Source: Callipepla californica brunnescens (Eukaryota; Chordata; Aves; Galliformes; Odontophoridae). From it: 64,000 nucleotides of DNA. The translations under genes and the position numbers were made by a program. This document shows positions 12,621 to 25,577 of this stretch, in pieces; within the stretch, counting starts at the first letter, position 1, and the number at the start of each line of letters is the position of its first letter. The notes under the pieces were generated by a model, which searched no databases, was not told the origin of the DNA, and saw only the letters and a list, made by a program, of their open reading frames with translations. Location: positions 310,001-374,000 of the forward strand of contig JALIRH010000050.1 of assembly GCA_023055505.1 (NCBI GenBank), given 5' to 3'.

Positions 12621-13484
12621 GGTTGTAATATTATGAACATGGGTCTAGTTCCTATGATTTTGAATTTTTTAATACTGATCAGAAACTTAATCCTAGCTAA
12701 TTAATTGTAAAATAAATAAATAACTGGATTGTCTTTCAGGGGATAACTTATTCATGCTCATATTTTATTTCTCACAATTACTTTACAGTTGTCCTGCTAG
12801 CCATGATGCCTTATCCTTCCCCTCCAACTTCTACAACATACTTTCTGTTAGCTAATTTGAAGACATGATGGACACAATTGTCTTTGCCTCTTATTCTCTC
12901 TGAAAAGTGCTCTCTTTCATTGATCACTGGGGAATACCTTGATGACGATGCATCAGTTTGCAAATCAGGACAGTATTCCTGAGGTATCACTTAAAAAATA
13001 GACTTCTACCATGATTTATCTGGCAATCACACATTTTCACCGTAATTTATTTCTGGATTCTTAAATGGGCAAAATATTAACAAAAACAGTACTACAAATA
13101 CAGAAAGGCAGACAGAAGCCAACACCTAATATTAAATACTTCCCTTGATTTTTGAGGTATCTACACCTCATTTATACATTAGAATCTCAGAAGCAAAGTA
13201 TTGAGGTAACACTGCAACAGGTACTATTCTTAAAATTAGCTTATTAAAGCTAAAATCGATAGAGGATTACTCAGAAGAAGAATGTGGAAGTATGTATTCT
13301 TGCTGGATAACTGAATTAAAGGATGAACAAAATTAACTGTTAATGGGCTTCTGTTTCTAAAATTAAAGATTAAGGATGAAACATTTTGCACTAGCTTTTG
13401 ATAGTAAGCTTTTTAACCTGAGAAGAGATTATAGAAAAGATGATGGATGCAAAAAGTGTCTTTAAAGGAAGCAGAAAACAGGAA

Positions 13485-13860
13485 TCATGAGGAACAACTG
13501 AAGAAATTGGAGCTGTTTAATCTGGAAAAGAAGGGGCTTAAGAGGGATCCTAACAGTCTCTACAACTACCTGAAAGGAGGTGGGTATCTGTAACTTTACT
13601 CAGATGGCAAGTGTTGTAACACATCAAAACGTACCAGACAAGGTTTAGATTGGATATCTGGAGAAACTTCTTCACAGAGAGAGGGATCAAGCATAGGAAT
13701 GTGACACCTAGGGAGCCAGGGCAGTCTTCATACCTTGAGGTATGTAACAGACTTGTGGACACTACACTAAGGGTTAGGTTTAGTGATGAGTCTTGGTAGG
13801 TCAGATTGATGGTTGGACTTGGTGATTGTGAGGGTATTTTTCAGCTTAGATGATTTGAGA
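13485..13860 (+). mobile_element. CR1 LINE 3' fragment, old
   Basis: This is the last part of ORF2 plus the 3' UTR of a CR1 subfamily. It opens with the segment encoding the LFNLEKKGL-type block (about 13515-13545) and continues through a degraded C-terminal region. It closes with GATGGTTGGACTTGGTGATT and TTTTTCAGCTTAGATGATTT, the known CR1 3' UTR pattern (GGTTGGACTnGATGATCTT). The octamer tail is nearly lost. It is 5'-truncated, with no intact frame. Confidence 0.8.
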
Positions 13861-14536
13861 TGTTAGCAAGATTCTGTCAAGCACTGTAACCAGATCATGA
13901 CATAAACTTGAGTTCTTAAGCACTATTATTGCCATAAGGATGGTATTCAGTACCTAAACTATTTAACATAATCACTTTTGATGTACTTTCAGGTTACCAG
14001 GAGATCGTGATCCAGAGAAGGACGTGACTAGACATGGAACAACTCCAGAAAGCGTCAGAAATATCTAACTATCCCTAAACAGACAAGTAGCTTAGTGCCT
14101 CCATTAAGTGCCTGATTTCTGTTCTAGAGAATTTATCATGTTCAACAGTGGCAGTAACAACTAAAATTGATACAACACCACCTGTGCACAAAAATAACAA
14201 GGAGAACAAGATTCCTTGCAGAGGTGATCGTAAGAGAGCAATTTGTCTTTTGGTTGTCCTATACAGTGTGAGAGCTCTCTAGTAAACAAAGGAAATCTAC
14301 AGAAAAAGACAAAAAATAAATACTGAACAAATCGAGTCTCTGTAACAATTTCTTCAAAAATAAAGTTATCACAAATATTCTAAATTCTAAAAGTGTACAA
14401 TTAAACACGAGTTTTGTATCTCACATAATAATTACATATTGCATAAATACATACTTGTATTATATATTCATTAATTTGAAATAAAATATCTCACTTTGAC
14501 CACAGTCCATAGATACAAAGTAATTTCATAGGACAA
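13861..14536. other. Unique AT-rich spacer between CR1 copies
   Basis: I see nothing here beyond AT-rich unique sequence. The short open frames carry no motif. Confidence 0.65.
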
Positions 14537-15905
14537 CATAGAATCATCGGCAGGCTTGGTTTGCAGGCGACCTCAAAGATCATCTAGTTTCCACCCCCTT
14601 TGACCAGGCCAGGGTTGCTACCCACTAGATCAGGCTTCCCAGGTTGGCCTTGAATGCTACCAGGAATGGGGCATCCAAAACTTCTCCAGGCAGCCTGTGC
14701 CAGTGCATCACCACCCTCTGAGTGAAGAATTTCCTCCTACCATCCAAATTTCCCCTCTTTCAGTTTAAATCCATTCACCCAGAACAGAAGGGGGCCTTCC
14801 AGGCTGGAAGAGCACACAGCTGGCTCATGTCCAGCTTTTCACCCATCAGGACCTTCAAGCCATTATCATCAGGGCTACTCTCAAGGAACTCATCTCTCAG
14901 TTCATATCCTCTCTAGGATTGCCCAAATTGAAGTGCAACACCTTGCACTTGGCCTTATTGAATCTCATTACATTCTCATAGGACCACATTTCAAGCCTGT
15001 CCAGGTCTCCCTGGATGACATCCCTTCCTTCTATTATATTGTCCATACCACTCAGCTTAGCATCATCGGCAAACTTGCTGAGGGTACACTCAATCCCACA
15101 GTCTAAGCTCTTGATAAAGATGTTGAAAAGCACCATTCCCAGGACAAGTGGTGTCTGAGAAGACACCACTTTTGACTGGCCTGGATGTAGAGCCCCTGAC
15201 AACAACTCTCTTGCTACGAAAATCCAGTTCTTTATCCACTAAACAGCCCACTCTTCAAATCCATATTTTTTCAACTTAGATATAAGAATATGGTGCAGGA
15301 CCACGTCAAAGGAGTTGCACAAGTCCTGGTAGATGAAATCAGTTGTCCTTCTTTTGTCTACTGATGCCATCAGTGCATCAGAGAAGGCCAGCAGAGTGGT
15401 CAGGCATGATCTGCCCTTGGTGAAGCCATGTACGCTGTCTCAAATCACTTCCTCATCTTGCATGTGCCTTAGCATCTCTTCCAGTAAGATCTGCTCCATG
15501 GTCTTCCCAGCCACAGATGTGAGGTTCCCTGGTCTTTAGTTCCCCAGGTCTTCCTTTCTCCCTTTCTTGAACATGGGACTGCTGTTTCCTTTTCTTTCCA
15601 GGTACTAGAGATTTCACCTGACAGCAACAAGTTCTCAAAGAGGACAGAGAACATCTTGGCAATCACATCAGCCAGCTCCATCAGGACCCTGGGATACATA
15701 TCAACTAGCCCCATAGACATGTACATGTTCATCATCATGAGGTAGTCTCAGACTCGCACCCCAGAGTCCCCACTCGGAAATTCAGGGACATTAGAGACTT
15801 GAGAAGTTTGGCTTTCCTGATATCATCCCTGTACATCCTGACAGCATCCCCACATTCCTCTCAGGAGATGGCAGAGAGAGCTGCAAATCTTTCCACTTGG
15901 AAACA
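14537..15905 (-). mobile_element. CR1 LINE, antisense, RT domain through 3' end
   Basis: On the minus strand this copy runs from the start of the RT domain (near 15905) to the 3' tail at 14537 (CATAGAATCATCGG, the complement of the octamer end). A frame at 15738-15469 reads SMGLVDMYPRVLMELADVIA, matching the family's pre-RT MGPDxMHPRVLRELADVVA. A second frame at 15205-14897 reads VLFNIF, then SLDCGIECTLSKFADDAKL, with the catalytic FADD at 15073-15062, followed by RFNKAKCKVLHF. Frames are broken between these blocks, so no enzyme is made. The VPQGS block that should precede VLG is replaced by sequence that forms a perfect hairpin (15147-15170). The 5' end is truncated. Confidence 0.88.
15147..15170. 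repeat. 10-bp perfect hairpin inside the CR1 RT region
   Basis: AGTGGTGTCT, a four-base GAGA spacer and AGACACCACT form a perfect stem. From remembered CR1 consensus the right arm is normal antisense ORF2 sequence, whereas the left arm departs from the expected VPQGS-coding bases. The left arm may therefore be a copy of the right arm. Confidence 0.7.
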
Positions 15906-18599
15906 GCAACTTAGGACCACCACGGAAAGTTAATGCATCAGTCTTAAGTGTTTAAAAGTTGTTCTGTGATAACAGTATGGATATGATACTACACTATTGA
16001 TATGGAAAAGCCTCAGTGTAAAAATTCTTTTTAAATCCTTCTATTCTACACAGCACTTCAGAAGCCAACAGAACTTCAGAGACGCTTATTGTACCAACTG
16101 TCGAAGTTTTAACATGAAGATTATAAAGCTTTCGAAAGAAAAGGCAGAAAAGAATTGTTGTAATGAGGGATTTTTCAGCAACAGGCATAACAAAAGCAGC
16201 AACCTTTTTCCATAACTCTGAATGTTAACTTTTTCATAACGTTGATTATTAGCTTCTTCATAGTTTTGATTTCTATAATCTACAAAAAACTTTAATCAAG
16301 CCATGAAAGCCTAAACAACCCATCAAAATGGTTACATTTTTTCAGTTCAGAAAAAGTAACAATCTTCCAGATAAACTAGCTTTTGTTGTCTTCCTTCCTC
16401 AGAGAACAAGGTACTTGGCTTGCTTGCTTATTTTCAAATTAATTTATTACTGAAACAACTGATCCACATTCTAAAACAAACTTTAAAAAGTACTACACTG
16501 TAGAAGTGGAATATAATACATAAAAGAAACACAAGATACAGTACTAACTAAGTTGTAGTAAACGCATCTCTTATGCAAGCTTACAGTTTTAGTGCCACGA
16601 ACTAATCAGAAAAACGAATCTTTAGACAAGGCTCAAAATATGTACAAAATGAATTTCCTGAGACAAGAATGAGGGCAAGTAAATCTATCACAAATAAAAA
16701 GGCTGCAGGGAACTGCAGAAGAGTAGAAGTGCCTCAGAAGAGGGCTGGAGAGATGGGTGGAAGAATCAGCCTCTGCTTATATCTCCATACGCTTGTATGT
16801 ACACTTTACCCTCAAAACTACCAAGCTGTGTAAGCCTGACAAAGTCATATTTTCTTTCTTGTTTTTCCCCCATCACCTGGAATCACTGACAATATGTTGT
16901 TCTAAGGACTTCACATCTGCAAGGAGCTGATTTGACAATAACTTCACATTGTATCAAATTTTATGAAGCAACTCTTACTAACAGGAGAGAGCAAATTACG
17001 TCAGGACTGAAATTGCAGGGAAAAGTTAGTTTTTCCTATCATATGTAAATGGTTACTTACATGTAGTAACTATGAGAGTAATTGTATATTGTCAGTACAA
17101 TATAAAAAGACTTACTTCGTTGAGGATATAATTGGAAATAACATGGTATTTAAGATAAGCAAAACTACTTGCAATAACTTCTTCAGCAAGTTTATTACCC
17201 TATTATATTAGGGGTGCTAGTTGCCCACATTTTGAAAACACTCTATTCGGATTAACAGGATTAACTCAGAGTAAAAACACAGATCTAATATTACTGAAGC
17301 AAGGTGAAATATCTAGGATTGGTAGGAATTTAGTATTACTAATGAAAAGGCAATACTGATTTATTACAACTAAATATAATGTTTTTGCTTGTTTTATGTA
17401 ATAGAATTAGAGAACAGCAAATTAGGTATCTTAAAATGTTTCACTAAAATCTAGTGGTGATAAATAATTATTTCCCATTACTAAGGCAGTGGAACCCCAC
17501 CTCCACTCATTGTCATAAAGATCTTAGTATTCCTAGGGCTGTACACAGGCAACTGCAAACAGCATATAAGTGTTCCTATAATAATTAGCTTCCCTAATGA
17601 GTATTTATTTTTCTTGTATTTTCCATGCTAACACCTTTATTCGTTCACATGAATATTATGGTATCGAACACATGACAGATTAATGTGAGCTTAGACATAT
17701 TCCTAACTCAATGCAATTTTCACAGTAACAAATTAAGAATCTTCTCTCTGCATACAATAATTACCAGGCAACTGTTATATTTTCCTTCAGAGCATGTGAT
17801 CAAGATGGACTGTTTTGATAAATCTGAATCAATTTTTCAATCTTTTGAGGATTTGATTTTCTACTGCTATTTTTACAGCAAAAAGGTGACTTTCACAAAT
17901 CTTTCCAAACTTGCCCACACACACTTGACAAATGCCAATACTTCACATAGGAAGAATGAGAATAAATCCTTTTCTCTATTGTATATTATTCTGTTTTCAT
18001 AAAAACATCTGTTGCTGCCCACTATGAAATGAAGCAGAGGACAAGTTCTGAGCAGGTATGTCATTTTGGAAGTTCTTTAACAATGAATAGAACATATATG
18101 GAGGATTTGATGTTCCATCATTCTTGTTGCCTTTGGATAATGCAGCAACAGATGTTCCCACAAAACTGTAATTAAGCACACTCATTTTTTGAAAGCTGAG
18201 AACATAGTTGTTTGGAGACATTTGTTCCACTGCCAAATTCACTACGTCACATCTGGAATTTATTGCTTTTAAACTATTTTTTTTCTTTAAACTTTTATTA
18301 ACCTGAATCAGTTGTTAACGACAGCATCTTAAATACTGAAGCGGTATTGATTCAGGATCATATACCTACATGACAGACATTACAAGGCATATTTCCCCAG
18401 TCTCCAGCAAAAAATGTATTTCACATTGCAGCTAATACTTGTTAGGTACTTCAAAATATTCATTTGTTCCTTCTGATTCAACATTTTCCTGGGATTACCA
18501 GCAGTAAATGACATTGAAGGGAGCTTTCAAAATGTTTTTCTTCCTTCAGAGAATTTCAATACTTAATGTATCTAAAAATACAAAGTCCAGGTTCAATCG

Positions 18600-18658
18600 T
18601 GGCTGGAAGATCATTGGCAGCTCAGAGAGTGACTGCTGCTATTAGAATCTTCCAGCCA
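18600..18658. repeat. 59-base imperfect hairpin of pre-miRNA-like size
   Basis: TGGCTGGAAGAT (18600-18611) pairs perfectly with ATCTTCCAGCCA (18647-18658). An inner stem GCAGC (18617-18621)/GCTGC (18635-18639) encloses a 13-base loop, with a small asymmetric internal loop between the two stems. The geometry is that of a short pre-miRNA stem-loop, but expression and processing cannot be seen from sequence. A chance inverted repeat remains the default. Confidence 0.75.
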
Positions 18659-20689
18659 AGGCTCAGTATCTGTAATTCCTTTGGTTATCAGCTTTGTCTT
18701 TGACTGATTTAGTTGGAAAAAAAAAAAGAAAAAAAAAAAAAGAAAAAAAAGCAAACACTGTCCATTTCACAAGAAATTCACACAATATTCAGTCATGAAA
18801 AAATACTTTCACAGAGTCAGAACACTGAGGATCAAGCTGATTTCCAAATGTTTTTGGATACTCAATATCACAGCAAAAGACAGAAAGGAATAGAAGATTT
18901 TTCTTTAAGAAAATACCACAAACATTTTTCACTAGATAACTAGCCTCCATACATTCTTGCATTTAGAAGCACACTCTGCTAGTCCTATTACAGTACAGTC
19001 ATTTATTTGCATTACTTGAAAAAATGCCTTAAAATAGAAATTATCAGTATTGCCTCGTTTGTCTGATTGTAGATTAATTCTTAAGAATTTAAGTCACCCA
19101 AATCAAAAGAGGAAAAAACTTGGTTTGCCTGCTTTGCTGCATTCAGGGTTGAATTTCCTTTGATATATTATTTTGGGGATTTTCATCCTTCCATTATTTT
19201 GAGGATTTTCATTCTTCCCAAGTAAATACTATTGGCCTGCAGTGTTTCTGAATTAAAAAAAAAAAAAAAAACAACAAAAAAAGTCTCTGTTCCTCCAGGT
19301 AAATGAGTGTAACCATCTCAAAAAACTAATGTCTTAAACATTATGAATGAAGAAATTAGAGGACATTTCTGATTAACTTGCATAATAATTGAAAAGCATT
19401 TAATCTTACTCCTTTTCCATTCCTTGAAAAATCACCTATACTGCATAAAGGCCTCACCCATCACGCGGGAAGTACTTAGAATCTTCTTTGTAGGAAGTTT
19501 TAATTTCAAAAGATTGAGTCCATGTCTCTGGGAAATTCAGATTCTTTATACCATGGATATCAGGGGCAGAATTCTAAAGCAGAACTATTAGCTTCAAACC
19601 CAAAACTAATTAATCTAACTGTATCATTAAGACTAGATATCAAAGCTACAATTAAACTTCATCTCCCTAAATACAATTCCAACTATTGGATCATTTTTGC
19701 TTACTTAATGATATTAAAAAGCGTAAGAAAAATAACAGAAGGCTGAAGAGCAAACCAGTGAAAAAAGACACTGCATACCTCTCATTTAAATCTTATTTGT
19801 ATATTGAGTCAAATTAATTAATGCGTTAAGAAATTTTATAAACAGTGATAAAGCACCTGAGTATAATGCATTTGAGTTATGGAAGCCAAAGAATGTTTCA
19901 ATCTAATAACTAAACATATTTCAGCATTTTAAACAATAACAAATAATACCATGTAAAGTCCCCAACATTTCTACTATGTAAAGGGGCAATGTCAAAGACA
20001 TTCCCTCTAAGTAATTAGCACGGAATACTCAGTAGAAGTGCAGCAGGATTCAAGTTACACCAACTTGACCTTAACTATTATGAATTGAAGAGTTTAGCGT
20101 CACCTCTGGGCATTCAATTTCTTTCACCAGTGAAATCATTAATATTTTAAAATCCTTTGTTTTTATCAAGGGACCTATTACATGAGATGGAGAGCAGTTT
20201 ATCATAGTACTATGATATCCTAACTATTAAAACAAAAAGTATGAAGAAAAAAGACGATCTGAACTAAATATTTCATAGCCGCTAAAGTATTCAGAAAAGT
20301 TTTCAGAACTTTTTGTACAGTGTAACAACAACTTTGTCACTAACCATTAGAGCTAGTCACTGAAAGGTCCTTCTGAATTTTTAGCAAGAGTGGATATAGC
20401 ATCAGATCTACAGTTGCAGATTTATAGTATGATTGTACACAGCCTTGTAGTCTTCCTACTTCATGTACTAATTAATAAACAGAAGTTAAAATTCTGAAAA
20501 CTTATTTATCACCTGCGTTATTGTCAGAAACAAATGAAAATGAATCAAAAATGTAGAAATAATTAGGGCAAAAAATGTGTTTGACTTTCTTCCTCTCTCC
20601 CCATTTGCAAAATCTGTTCTCTTACAGTACACTAATTAGAACATTTCTTTGGCTTAAAAAAAAAACAAAAACACCTAACCCACTCTCCA

Positions 20690-20728
20690 AAAAACAAACA
20701 AACAAACAAACAAACAAACAAACAAAAA
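20690..20728. repeat. (CAAA)n microsatellite
   Basis: About eight uninterrupted CAAA units run into flanking A-rich DNA. A second A-rich stretch precedes it at about 20656-20670. Confidence 0.95.
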
Positions 20729-21628
20729 ATTTCCCAACTTTAAACTTCCAATTCTTAAACCTAAATATTTCTGAGATTTCTGATTTCAGCCATGACTGAA
20801 ATGAATAGATAGCTAGTGGCACTGATGGAGCACTAGCCCACCTATGGTGACACTGCAGACCAGAAACCTGAAGCACAGCCAGGAGGATCAAATAGATCAC
20901 GTATAACAGTCCCATTTGAAGACCTCATGAGAGCCTTTGAAATATTTCACAGCTAATATCTAAAATAACCTTCTGATAAAGAGGAGAAGAAAGTATACTT
21001 TTAAAATCATTGTTTTAAAGCCTTTGACTTAAGTGGGAGATGGTAGACATCAAAAGTACTGAAGCAGATCTTACTTGGTCTTATTCTTGCAGTATGTAAA
21101 GAACTCATGTTGTAACATAAGAGATGAAGGTAAAACGAAGAGGTGATGTAGTATTGCCTTTCCTCTATCTGACCATATGTATCCAACACAGACAGCAGGA
21201 AGAAAAGCAAAAAGTAATGCTCTTCTGATACACTATTTCTGCTAAGACAGAGAAGTCATTTGTTGGAAGTAACACGTTAACATTCAAGATTGGGAATCAT
21301 TATTTGGCACTTTATTTTAGAGAATATTTTTGCATAAGAGGAGACGATGGATAAACAGACTTTTTCAAGTGGAAAATTTTAAGATGAACTTTTTTCTGCG
21401 AGAAATTAAGAAGTAGGCCAGGACTGAACTCCTGATCACATTGATTATCAGCTGCATGAGAAGAGAAGCAAAGGGACAGCAGGCTTTTGCTTTTGGTTTA
21501 GGGGTGAATTAACCATGAGGAACTGTTTAGGATAAGTCAGTTCTCTGCAAATACTAAACAAGTGCTAAGATACAGAATTCATTGGGAAAAAAAAAAAAAA
21601 AGACTGCTTTTAGGTGATAGTTGAAGCT

Positions 21629-21653
21629 GTTATCTGTTTGGATAACAGATAAC
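21629..21653. repeat. 10-bp perfect hairpin with 5-base loop
   Basis: GTTATCTGTT (21629-21638), loop TGGAT, then AACAGATAAC (21644-21653). It has no T-run after it and lies in eukaryotic sequence, so it should not be read as a terminator. Confidence 0.85.
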
Positions 21654-22276
21654 AAAAGAACTGAAAATGTAACACCTTAAACACAGGGAACTAGAAATAG
21701 GGAAAGCAAAGGCAAAAAACAGAATTTACTGAGATTAACCAAAAGCAAGTAAGTTGAGCCAAAAATTACAGAGTAGAAAGACCTTTAGGGAAAGAAATAT
21801 GTGGAGTACTCATAAAGATGTTTTTCCTCTTATAAGAAACATATATTGTTAATATAAACACTATTATTTCAACCAAAGATTATAGGCTAGTGGCCAAAGC
21901 TAGAAGGCTCTACAGACAGTGCAACCTACTGAAGACAGTAAGGTCCACAGATGAAAATATTAAATGAGAAATAAAGGTCTGTGTCTAAAAACCTGGACAT
22001 AGGAGCCAAAAACAGAGCTAACCCTGTATCAAGGAAATCTTAAAATTTAAGAAATCATAAACAACAAACAAACAAACAAAAAACCCTGAACCGCTTGTGA
22101 GTAAATTTAGACAACATCAAAATAGCTGTAGACATAAGTATGGGGAAAAAAAAATTACATTTCCAAATAAAAACATTTACGAATAAGTATTTACATTTTT
22201 ATTTCATTCATCACAAACTTTCCTTGCCCAATTACTTTACTTTCCTTTCAAAAAATGCACAAAAGCATCTAAGCTG

Positions 22277-22277
<1 letters not shown>

Positions 22278-22303
<26 letters not shown>
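22278..22303. repeat. A26 homopolymer
   Basis: The longest adenine run in the window, with no recognised retroposon upstream. Confidence 0.9.
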
Positions 22304-22307
<4 letters not shown>

Positions 22308-24225
22308 TGAACATAATGACAGGAAAAAAAAGCAGCTCAACTGTCCTCAAAGTATAGTAGATATCTGCTGATTGTCTCTAATAATCAGAGAACTTGGCAA
22401 TATTTCCTCATCTCAGGACTATCTAACTAAAGAGGTAACACTATACGTCAATCTAAACACAATTAATGAAATACAGGAGAATAAGTTCAGAATTTCAAGC
22501 AGTTTTCTCTACTGCATATGCATGTGTGTATATATATATATTATATATATAATGACAGCCTATAGGGATTGACTTAAACCTGGTGCACTTTTACCAAGTC
22601 TCCTTACTGCCATGAAGAATGCATTAGCCATACATGATTACCATAAGTAGTTTTGCTATAGCAAAGTCAGAATCCTACCTGAAAAATAATCTATAAAATT
22701 CTGCAGCTCTTCAAATCTACACAGGGCAGATAACTCTGAGTGCCACTGCTGACATCTGAATGTTGTCAAGTTTGGCTTGCACTGCAAACTGGAAAAGACT
22801 TTCTCATACATAATTCCTCAGGGCTAGCAATAATACATTTCTGTTATACTCTAGCTTTCTTTGTCAAAGCAAGCATTCAGAGAATCTCCTCCCTTGTCCT
22901 TGAAAATTATGGCATAAAAACACCCAAAAAGAAAATCACTAGCTCTGTGAAAGCACTAGCTTTGTTGTTGTCTGGTCTTTCTGTGACCAGTTTTCTTCTC
23001 TATGTTGAAAAACTAATATGCTCAGCTTTACCTCCTTACAGCTCCTTATACACACTTCACAGAGATGAAAGATGCCCTCTTTGACGGGGCCAGAGGGACT
23101 GAAAGACATCGAGGTTCATTAATCTTGTTGATCCTGACTGTTGATCAAGGGGTCATCATACCTAGACTGCGGCAGATGCTATTTAAGTGTTCAGTATGGA
23201 AATATTTTTGACTCACTTGATTTATTTTGTACAGTATTTATATTTACAATGTTCTTTTCTACTAATTCCACTAAGTAAATACATGGAAGCTAATACTAAA
23301 AAAACACTTTAATATTACTTGATTCAGCACTGTATAGTTGGAATAACTTTTAGTATCTGAGATGCACTCTAAAATTTTAACTCCATAAAAACTAGCTTTG
23401 TAAGGTAATGACCAAAGGAAAAGGCACTTAAAAATGTAGTATTTTCCCAAACGTCTGGAACATAGCAGATTACGAGAGTAAAAATTAGTAAACTTATATA
23501 TACACATATATATACTTATATATCAAGGCAGTTTTAGGCACCCAAGAGAAAAGATTCAGCTCTCCACTAGGAAAAGGAACAGTATCTGCACTAAAAATTC
23601 TTTTCCCTTTCAAAAGCAACATCAAAGGAAAGCGTGAATCAATTTTTTTTTCCCCTAGTAGCCTGATCCAGTGGTAACTACATTTTGGGCTTCAGTTAGG
23701 CAATTTTCATTTAAAGTTAAGGTAACTCATGAACAAGAACTCTATACAGTTATTACAAACTCATTCCATTATTTTATTCTTAAGATTCTTGTGATATTAG
23801 GAAACTAATAGCAGCATATATTTACTAACTAGAATGAAAAATGGAAATGAAAATTTTTCTTATTTCACATTTTTAAGGAACTATATACATACTGCCATAG
23901 GAAACTGAAACTTGATTCTCTGCTCAGTGCATCATCATGAGAGTAGAGATAAGTCAAAGCTAAGAAACTAAAAATCTGGACCCTCCTACCAGATATTTTG
24001 TGAACTGATATCATACTAATCTGCAGTGAGCCCAGTAAGTTGCTATTAAAAAGTGATCAGTATATACTGAAACAGCTCATGATCACTACTTTTCCATCTC
24101 ATGGACTGAATGCTTTTTTTTTTTTAAATCAGCAAAATGGTTCAACAGCTCATGACTGACTTAGAAAAAAATATTTATTTGTGAAAAAAAAAAAAAAAAC
24201 AACAATGCTCAGCATATTTTCTTTA

Positions 24226-24253
24226 CCCCCCCCCCCCCAAAAAAAAAAAAAAG
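24226..24253. repeat. C13 directly joined to A15
   Basis: Thirteen cytosines (24226-24238) are followed at once by fifteen adenines (24239-24253). A15-type runs also flank it upstream near 24184-24199. Long C homopolymers are rarer than A runs, and the copy number is easily miscalled. Confidence 0.9.
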
Positions 24254-24719
24254 TTATCTTGAGAATATTTGCTCAACAGAGATTTGAAATCTGACAGATG
24301 TGGGTGAGGATAGTGTCAGAGAGAGGTTTTTTTTTTTTTTTTGTCACTCCTATGCCAATCTTTTCAACATAGTTTGCATACGTTCTCTAAATATGGAAAT
24401 TTTAGCAGATAAATTCTTTGGAGCTGCCATTCACAGTTTTTACTTGATTGCCTTGCAATTGCAGCTTTAGCAAATATTCAGAAAGATGCCTCACAAAATA
24501 ACCATTTTACAAATCCAGTCTGTACAGGACTACGTGATGCCATTATATAGTTCACAAAACTGAAAATAATATCTAAACAGAAGGCCACAATTATGTAATT
24601 GCAGTCAAAATTTTTCTGCCCTTCAGAACATCTAAAGGGAAAATTCAAAATACTAAGACTCAAGGGAACCAGGAAGTTTTCAGGTGCTACACAGAAGTCA
24701 TTGCACATGCCTGGCATAG

Positions 24720-24778
24720 GCATATATATAAATATAAATATATATATTTATATATACACACATACACACACATATATG
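24720..24778. repeat. AT/CA-rich microsatellite mosaic
   Basis: Interrupted TA and ATATAA units pass into ACACAC/CATATATGTG. The tract lies some 60 bases upstream of the CR1 copy at 24841. Confidence 0.9.
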
Positions 24779-24840
24779 TGTGGTCTCTATGCCTTTCATT
24801 CACAGGCCATCACTTCAAAATGAAGCCAAGAAGATAATCA

Positions 24841-25250
24841 GAAGACAGGCTGAAGGAACTGTGCTTGTTCCACCTGGAAAAGAGAAGGCTGCAGGGAGAC
24901 CTCATTGCAGCCTCCCAGTACTTAAAGAAAGGGACTTTATAAACATGAAGGAAAACAACTTTTTACAGGTAGATATTGATAAGACAAGGGGAAATGGTTT
25001 TAAACAAAAGGAGAGAAGACTTACATTAGATATCAGAAGTGTTTCAGTGCGAGTGTTGTGAGGTGCTGGGAAAAGTTGCCCAGAGAGGTTGTGGATACCT
25101 CTGGAGGTGTTTAAGGCCAAGTTGGATGGAATCCTGGGCAACCTGATCTAGTACTTGACCTAGCAGCTGGCAGCCGTGCCTGTGGCAGGGGCATTATAGC
25201 TAGATGACCTTTAAGGTTCCTTCCAAACCAAGCCATTCTGTGATTCTACA
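24841..25250 (+). mobile_element. CR1 LINE 3' fragment
   Basis: This sense CR1 3' piece starts in the ORF2 C-terminal part. The [16 protein letters not shown] block lies at about 24868-24905, followed by a region matching RGNGFKQKERRLTLDIR near 24990-25035 and then AGTTGCCCAGAGAGGTTGTG near 25072. The 3' UTR shows TAGATGACCTTTAAGGTTCC and ends CATTCTGTGATTCTACA, a recognisable octamer tail. It is 5'-truncated with several frameshifts. Confidence 0.9.
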
Positions 25251-25577
25251 AAGTGAGTGACATACTCATGTATATTTCTATATGCCTACACACTTCTTGT
25301 CCCACAACACACACACAGAATTACTAAGGAAAATGTGACCAGAGAAGAAAAAGGTGGAACAGAGAACCAATCTTTCATAGTTGTAAGTTGTTAAATAGTT
25401 TTGATTAATGCAAATTTACTGTATAGACAAGAAAACCTAACTACCTTTACCTAAGATACTGGCAACAAAGAAATTAACATTATGTTATTAGTTTAAAATT
25501 CTTCCAAGAAAACACTGTCCTTTCCTTATACCTTCTCACAGGCATTTATCATCAGTAAACATTCTTAAATACTGCAG
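25251..25577. other. Unique spacer between two sense CR1 ends
   Basis: About 330 bases of AT-rich sequence with no recognised content other than a short CA-rich run near 25305-25318. Confidence 0.65.

Larger units (their letters stand above)
9851..13484. other. Unique non-coding DNA with two enhancer-like blocks
   Basis: No gene is recognised. Two sub-blocks (about 10050-10330 and 12370-12620) are dense in homeodomain/POU-type words and free of repeats; they are listed separately. The rest is AT-rich unique sequence with short, unremarkable open frames. Confidence 0.6.
15906..24840. other. Nearly 9 kb of unique non-coding DNA with simple repeats
   Basis: No gene, LINE or RNA gene is recognised across this interval. 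It holds purine/A-rich tracts at 18717-18750 and 19255-19271, a CAAA array at 20690-20728, A15 at 21587-21601, an ACAA array near 22055-22080, A26 at 22278-22303, TA-rich DNA near 22531-22553 and 23491-23525, the C13/A15 junction at 24226-24253, T16 at 24327-24342 and an AT/CA-rich mosaic at 24720-24778. The hairpins at 18600-18658 and 21629-21653 are listed separately. Confidence 0.6.

Noticed and set aside
21629..21653. Stem-loop resembling a bacterial intrinsic terminator
   Set aside because: There is no U-run after it and the genomic setting is vertebrate.
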